NCBI RefSeq assembly: GCF_946885885.1
Contig: NZ_CAMPHN010000055.1
Location: 1-25,307, forward strand
From: an uncultured Pseudomonas sp.
GTDB taxonomy: Bacteria; Pseudomonadota; Gammaproteobacteria; Pseudomonadales; Pseudomonadaceae
DNA length: 25,307 nt
Direction of reading: 5' to 3'
Shown here: piece by piece, positions 21,570 to 25,307 of the stretch
Layout of the letters: each line of letters opens with the position of its first letter
Position numbering within the stretch: position 1 is the first letter of the stretch
Translations under genes and position numbers: made by a program
The notes under the pieces: generated by a model
Told to the model about the DNA's origin: nothing
Seen by the model: the letters and a program-made list of their open reading frames with translations, nothing else
Databases searched by the model: none

Positions 21570-22723
21570 GAGCGCGGGCGCTGGACATCCTCAAACGGCT
21601 GATCGCCTTCGACACCGTCTCCTCGGAGTCGAACCTGGCGCTGATCGAGTACGTGCGCGAGCTGCTGGCGAGCAAGGGCATCGAGTCGCTGATCGTCAAG
21701 GACGAGAGCGGGCGCAAAGCCAATCTGTTCGCCAGCACCGGCCCGAGCGATGTGCCCGGGATCCTGTTGTCCGGGCACACCGACGTGGTGCCGGCCGCCG
21801 GCCAGGCCTGGAGCGTGCCGGCGTTTCAGGCGACGCTGAAGGACGGGCGCATCTACGGGCGTGGCAGCTGCGATATGAAAGGCTTTATCGCGTTGGCGAT
21901 CGACGCCATGCTCGACGCCGCCGACAGTTCCTTGAGCCGCCCCCTGCAACTGGCCTTGTCCCATGACGAGGAGATCGGCTGCGTCGGCGTGCGCCGCCTG
22001 CTCGACGTGCTGTACCTGGCACCGGTGCGGCCGTTCCTGTGCATCGTCGGCGAGCCGACCGAGATGCAGTTCGTCCTCGGGCACAAGGGCAAGGGTTCCT
22101 ACCGCGCCCTGTGCCGCGGCCAGGAGGCGCATTCGTCGCTGGCGCCGCGCTCGGCCAATGCCATTCACCTGGCCTGCGACTTTATCGCCGCGTTGCGCGA
22201 GGGCCAGCGGCGCTTGCAAGAGCAGGGCGCGCAGGATGCGAATTACGATGTGCCCTACAGCACCGTGCATGTCGGGCAGATCGCCGGCGGCAAGGCGCTG
22301 AACATAGTGCCGAACCTGTGCAGCCTGGATTTCGAGGTGCGCAACCTGCCGGCCGACGATCTGGACCAGTTCCTCGAGCAGATGCGCGAGCAGGCCGAGG
22401 TCATCGTGCGGCAGGCCAAACGTTTGTCCGGTGCAGCCGATATCGAGATCGAAACCCTGAACATCTACCCCGGTCTGGATACCCACCCCAGCGTGGAAGC
22501 CGTGCGCTTGTTGAAGAACTTCGCCCCGGCCGATACCGGCACCGCCAAGGTCTCCTTCGGCACCGAGGGCGGCTTGTTCAGCCAGCGCCTGAATGTACCG
22601 GTGGTGGTCTGCGGGCCGGGCTCCATTCAACAAGCGCACAAGCCCGACGAATTCGTCGAGCTGAGCCAGATGGACGCCGGCGAGCGCTTTCTCGACGGCC
22701 TGCTGGGCTCGCTTAAGGCCTAA
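21566..22723 (+). CDS. M20 family deacylase (acetylornithine deacetylase ArgE-like)
   Basis: The 385-residue metallohydrolase has the M20 zinc ligands and catalytic residues: His71 and Asp73 in LLSGHTDVVP, Asp103 in GRGSCDMKG, the Glu135-Glu136 pair in LSHDEEIGCVG, Glu163 in VGEPT and a late His in GSIQQAHKPDEFV. A dimerisation domain lies at about 170-280. The GTG start at 21566 overlaps the oxidase stop, so it is the last member of the coupled unit. It cleaves an N-acyl amide. Many pseudomonads make ornithine with the transacetylase ArgJ, so an ArgE-like gene here is more likely catabolic, releasing an amino acid from an imported N-acyl form. Product identity is unknown. Confidence 0.87.
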   Translation: MRARALDILKRLIAFDTVSSESNLALIEYVRELLASKGIESLIVKDESGRKANLFASTGPSDVPGILLSGHTDVVPAAGQAWSVPAFQATLKDGRIYGRGSCDMKGFIALAIDAMLDAADSSLSRPLQLALSHDEEIGCVGVRRLLDVLYLAPVRPFLCIVGEPTEMQFVLGHKGKGSYRALCRGQEAHSSLAPRSANAIHLACDFIAALREGQRRLQEQGAQDANYDVPYSTVHVGQIAGGKALNIVPNLCSLDFEVRNLPADDLDQFLEQMREQAEVIVRQAKRLSGAADIEIETLNIYPGLDTHPSVEAVRLLKNFAPADTGTAKVSFGTEGGLFSQRLNVPVVVCGPGSIQQAHKPDEFVELSQMDAGERFLDGLLGSLKA

Positions 22724-22793
22724 CACAGGCCGCAGTCGTGGCTTTTGTACCCATTACTTGTCGCCCACGGCTTTGTGAGGGGAGACGCGCAGT

Positions 22794-22958
22794 CGTAGGG
22801 CGGGTTAGCCGCATAGGCAATTGCCCGACATCGCACCATAAGGGATGCGGCGTAATCCGCCACCGGCGCAACGCGGTCTAGCGCCTGGTGGGTTACGCGT
22901 CGCGCCATGGTCGTGTTCGGAGCGTGGCAGGCGTACCGCGCCGCTAACCCACCCTACG
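22794..22958. repeat. Intergenic palindromic repeat, CGTAGGGCGGGTTA ends
   Basis: It begins CGTAGGGCGGGTTAGCCGC (22794 on) and ends CGCTAACCCACCCTACG (to 22958), near-perfect inverted ends. The interior has GGATGCGGCGTAATCCGCC and a GGTGGGTTACGCG block as in the repeats near 4700 and 4900, in altered order. Same family, diverged copy. Confidence 0.7.
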
Positions 22959-23009
22959 AATGGCGCCAGCCTAGGCATCGTCTCGCCGACTCCAAGACGC
23001 CACAAATAA

Positions 23010-23038
23010 TTGGGACATAGCCAAACAATAACCATAAA
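23010..23038 (+). promoter_or_regulatory. Possible sigma-70 promoter of the chemoreceptor gene
   Basis: TTGGGA (23010-23015) and CATAAA (23033-23038) are separated by 17 bp in an AT-rich patch that stands out from the GC-rich surroundings. Both boxes are imperfect (four of six for -10). No sigma-28 (TAAA-N15-GCCGATAA) motif was seen. Confidence 0.35.
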
Positions 23039-23040
23039 AG

Positions 23041-23070
23041 CGGGACTGCGGAGCCACCTCGCGAGTCCCG
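23041..23070 (+). promoter_or_regulatory. Leader hairpin before the chemoreceptor gene
   Basis: CGGGACT (23041-23047) pairs with AGTCCCG (23064-23070). With one bulged G on each side the stem continues (CGGAG with CTC-CG) to a CCAC loop, about 12 pairs in all. It ends 22 bp before the MCP start. It may influence mRNA stability or translation; no T-run follows. Confidence 0.45.
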
Positions 23071-23092
23071 AGCGCATATTGGGATCCCTTCC

Positions 23093-25132
23093 ATGAAAGC
23101 CCTCGAACGTCTTTCCTTCTCCGGTAAGTTCATCTTGCTCGGCGTATTGGCCCTCGCCCTGATAGTCGTGCCGACCATCCTCTACGTGCTGGGTGCGCTG
23201 AATAGCGGGCGTCAGGCCGAGCGCGAATTGCGTGGTATCGCGCCGGTGCAGGCGCTGTTGCACCTGGTCGCGCTGACCCAGCAGCATCGCGCTATGGCCA
23301 CCACCATTCTCGGCGGCGACAGCAGCCTGCAGCAGGCCCGCCAGGCTAAGCTGGCCGAGTTGCAGCGTGCCTTCGAGGCGGGCGAACAGACGCTGCGCGC
23401 GGCCGAGGTCGAAGCGGATCTATTGACCTCTTGGCAGCGGATGCGCGAGCAATGGCACGCCCTGTCCGAAGAAATCGGCGAGGGCTCGATCAAGGCCAGG
23501 CAGAGCATGCAACGGCATACGCAACTGATCGCGTCCAGCCTGCTGATCGAGGATGCCTTGCTCGATCATTTCGAGCTGTCCCGGGATCCGCTTCTGGAAA
23601 CCTATTCGCTGATGACCGCTGCGTTGATCGAGATGCCGCAAACCGCCGAACTGTTCGGCCAACTGCGCGGCTTCGGTGCCCTATATCTGGTGCAGGGGCG
23701 AATCCTGCCGGAGCAGCAGGGGGCCCTGATGGGGCTGACCGCCCAGGCGCTCGCCAGCTTCGACAGGATGGGCCGGGCTTTCGCCAAGGCTGCCGCTGCC
23801 GACCCGGCGATCGCCGCCATGCTGGAGCAGCCGATGGCGGCCCTGCGCCAACAGACCCGGCAGGCCCTGGACTTGACCGATCAGCAACTGGTCTCGGCCA
23901 TCGAACTGGATTTTTCCGGCGGCGGTGCCGGCTTGAAGGTGAACTACCCGGTCGCGGACTACCTGGCCGCCTATGATCGGCCGATCGACGCCATGCACGC
24001 GCTTGGCGACTCCGCATTGGCGCTGCTCGAGAAGAGGCTGGGCGAGCGTCGTGACAGGCACCGGCAGCATCTGCTGCTGATGTCCGCAGGTCTGCTGGCG
24101 CTGTTGCTGGTCGGCGGCACGCTGGCGACGCTGATCGTCCTGCGCTTGCTGAAACAGTTGTCCATGGCCATGGCCGCGGCCGAGCGGATCGCCAAGGGCG
24201 ACCTGACGCAGGCGCTCGATACCGCCGGTATGGATGAAGCGGCGCGGCTGTTGCAAGCATTGCAGCGCATGCAAACGGACCTGCGCGGCACCGTCACCCA
24301 GGTGGTGAATTCCGCCGAGCGGCTGGGCTCGACTTCCGAGTCCTTGAGCGCGGTGACCGAGGACACCAGCCGTGGTCTGCATCGGCAGAGCGGGGAGCTC
24401 GATCAGGCCGTGACCGCCGTCACCGAACTGACCACCGCGATCGAAGAAGTGGCGCGCAATGCCGCCTCGGCCTCGGCGGTGTCCCAGGCTGCCGACCGCT
24501 GCGCCCGTGAAGGTCAGGGCAGCGTCACCCGCACGGTCGGTGCGATCGAAGCGCTGACCGGCGACATGGCGCATACCGCCGAGGCCCTGCAAGCCCTGGC
24601 GAGCCAGATAGGCGATATCGGCTCGGTGCTGGAGGTGATTCGCGGGATCGCCGAGCAGACCAATCTATTGGCCTTGAACGCTGCGATCGAGGCCGCCCGG
24701 GCGGGCGAAAGCGGCCGCGGCTTCGCCGTGGTGGCGGACGAGGTACGGGCCCTGGCGCAAAGAACCCAGGAATCGACCAAGCAGATCGAAACCATCATCG
24801 GCTCGGTGCAGCAGGGTAGCCAGGGCGCGCTGCGTTCCATGCTCAGCAGCAATGAGAAAACCCAGGACACCCTGGAGCTCGCGCGTGCGGCGGGCACTGC
24901 ATTGACTGCCATCGTCGAGGCGATTGCTCAGATCAACGAACGCAACCTGAGCATCGCCAGCGCCACCGAAGAGCAATCCTACGTGGCCCGCGAGGTGGAC
25001 AGTAACTTGCTGAATATCCGCGATGTGTCCATGCAGACCACGGCCGGGGCCAACCAGACCCGCACCTCCAGCCTGGAACTCGCCGGCCTGGCCGGCGAGC
25101 TGAGCGGGATGATCAAGCATTTCAATGTCTGA
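23093..25132 (+). CDS. Methyl-accepting chemotaxis protein
   Basis: The 679-residue chemoreceptor has a short cytoplasmic start, TM1 (about 12-33), a large helical periplasmic sensor (about 34-325), TM2 (about 326-352: [27 protein letters not shown]), a HAMP linker (about 353-405) and a signalling domain. The conserved hairpin tip [19 protein letters not shown] begins at Glu521 and continues through [18 protein letters not shown]. No C-terminal CheR/CheB pentapeptide is present. The ~290-residue sensor is about twice the usual four-helix bundle, suggesting a bimodular helical or NIT-like domain. Its position beside a complete uptake/catabolic unit suggests taxis to the same compound. Ligand is inference. 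Only a weak ribosome site precedes ATG 23093. Confidence 0.93.
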   Translation: MKALERLSFSGKFILLGVLALALIVVPTILYVLGALNSGRQAERELRGIAPVQALLHLVALTQQHRAMATTILGGDSSLQQARQAKLAELQRAFEAGEQTLRAAEVEADLLTSWQRMREQWHALSEEIGEGSIKARQSMQRHTQLIASSLLIEDALLDHFELSRDPLLETYSLMTAALIEMPQTAELFGQLRGFGALYLVQGRILPEQQGALMGLTAQALASFDRMGRAFAKAAAADPAIAAMLEQPMAALRQQTRQALDLTDQQLVSAIELDFSGGGAGLKVNYPVADYLAAYDRPIDAMHALGDSALALLEKRLGERRDRHRQHLLLMSAGLLALLLVGGTLATLIVLRLLKQLSMAMAAAERIAKGDLTQALDTAGMDEAARLLQALQRMQTDLRGTVTQVVNSAERLGSTSESLSAVTEDTSRGLHRQSGELDQAVTAVTELTTAIEEVARNAASASAVSQAADRCAREGQGSVTRTVGAIEALTGDMAHTAEALQALASQIGDIGSVLEVIRGIAEQTNLLALNAAIEAARAGESGRGFAVVADEVRALAQRTQESTKQIETIIGSVQQGSQGALRSMLSSNEKTQDTLELARAAGTALTAIVEAIAQINERNLSIASATEEQSYVAREVDSNLLNIRDVSMQTTAGANQTRTSSLELAGLAGELSGMIKHFNV

Positions 25133-25146
25133 CATACCAGGCATAC

Positions 25147-25168
25147 GTGGGAGGGGCTTTAGCTGCGA
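25147..25168. repeat. REP-like remnant GTGGGAGGGGCTTTAGC
   Basis: A 22-bp stretch just after the MCP resembles the Pseudomonas REP core of the type GTGGGAGCGGGC...GCGA, with a mismatched middle so that pairing is weak. Single, no partner in the window. Confidence 0.4.
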
Positions 25169-25179
25169 TTCTTTCAGTC

Positions 25180-25282
25180 CCGTAGGTTGGGTCGTTCCGG
25201 TATGCGATCTGTTGGGTTACGCGGCGGCTGACGACGATGTCGCTGCTTGAATCGCAACAATCGCCGCTAACCCAACCTACGG
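25180..25282. repeat. Intergenic palindromic repeat, CCGTAGGTTGGGT ends
   Basis: The left end CCGTAGGTTGGGT (25180-25192) and right end AACCCAACCTACGG (25269-25282) are inverted repeats, with GTTGGGTTACGCGGC inside as a second pairing block. Family member with TTGGG ends, as at 7774. Confidence 0.7.
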
Positions 25283-25297
25283 GCTAACCATGAGTTC

Positions 25298-25307
25298 CGT
25301 AGGTTGG
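25298..25307. repeat. Start of a further GTAGGTTGG repeat, cut by the window
   Basis: The last bases (CGTAGGTTGG) match the left end of the preceding element exactly, so a tandem second copy probably continues past the edge. Confidence 0.45.

Larger units (their letters stand above)
22724..23092. other. Intergenic region between the deacylase and the chemoreceptor
   Basis: It holds a palindromic repeat (22794-22958), a possible promoter (23010-23038) and a leader hairpin (23041-23070) before the MCP gene. No clear T-tailed terminator follows the deacylase; only a weak GGCCT-N5-AGGCC stem (22717-22731) spans its stop. No coding sequence was found. Confidence 0.6.

Overview
The window is high-GC bacterial DNA, most likely from a Pseudomonas-type gammaproteobacterium (P. 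stutzeri/P. mendocina-like). This rests on codon use, protein character and the short inverted repeats with GTAGGTTGGG/CCCAACCTAC or GTAGGGTGGGTTA ends that fill the gaps; species is not resolved. Every convincing gene is on the + strand. No rRNA, tRNA, phage, IS transposase or CRISPR array was seen.

Layout. 1-317 is the 3' end of an RND efflux pump gene with a clear intrinsic terminator. 834-3941 is a tight three-gene unit: HAD type II hydrolase, APH-fold kinase, class III aminotransferase/phospho-lyase. A 140-bp palindromic element covers the last gene's stop codon. 4120-4623 is an Lrp/AsnC regulator and 5170-6642 an aldehyde dehydrogenase. 7008-7676 is a second HAD gene. 8015-10708 holds an IlvD/Edd-family dehydratase and a GhrA-type 2-hydroxyacid dehydrogenase. 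11176-13157 holds a third HAD gene, nearly identical to the second, and a PuuB-like FAD amine oxidoreductase. 13285-22723 is a long unit: Tat-exported oligopeptide/opine-type binding protein, two permeases, a fused double ATPase, a three-subunit HcnABC/hydroxyproline-dehydrogenase-like FAD/Fe-S enzyme, and an ArgE/M20 deacylase. 23093-25132 is a chemoreceptor.

Taken together this looks like one large catabolic locus for an amino compound, perhaps an N-acyl, N-alkyl (opine-like), cyclic or hydroxylated amino acid. The ABC system would import it, the M20 enzyme deacylate it, and the FAD enzymes oxidise C-N bonds. The kinase plus phospho-lyase would remove a hydroxyl and amino group as in hydroxylysine or phosphoethanolamine breakdown. 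The aldehyde dehydrogenase, dehydratase and GhrA-like enzyme would handle the carbon skeleton, with the Lrp protein as sensor and the MCP giving taxis. The substrate cannot be read from sequence. Collagen-type hydroxylysine/hydroxyproline and azetidine-carboxylate-like compounds are two testable ideas.

Most unusual are the HAD genes, each at the head of a subcluster. Two of them lie in a ~1-kb duplicated segment that includes a conserved ~300-nt leader beginning with a terminator-like hairpin.
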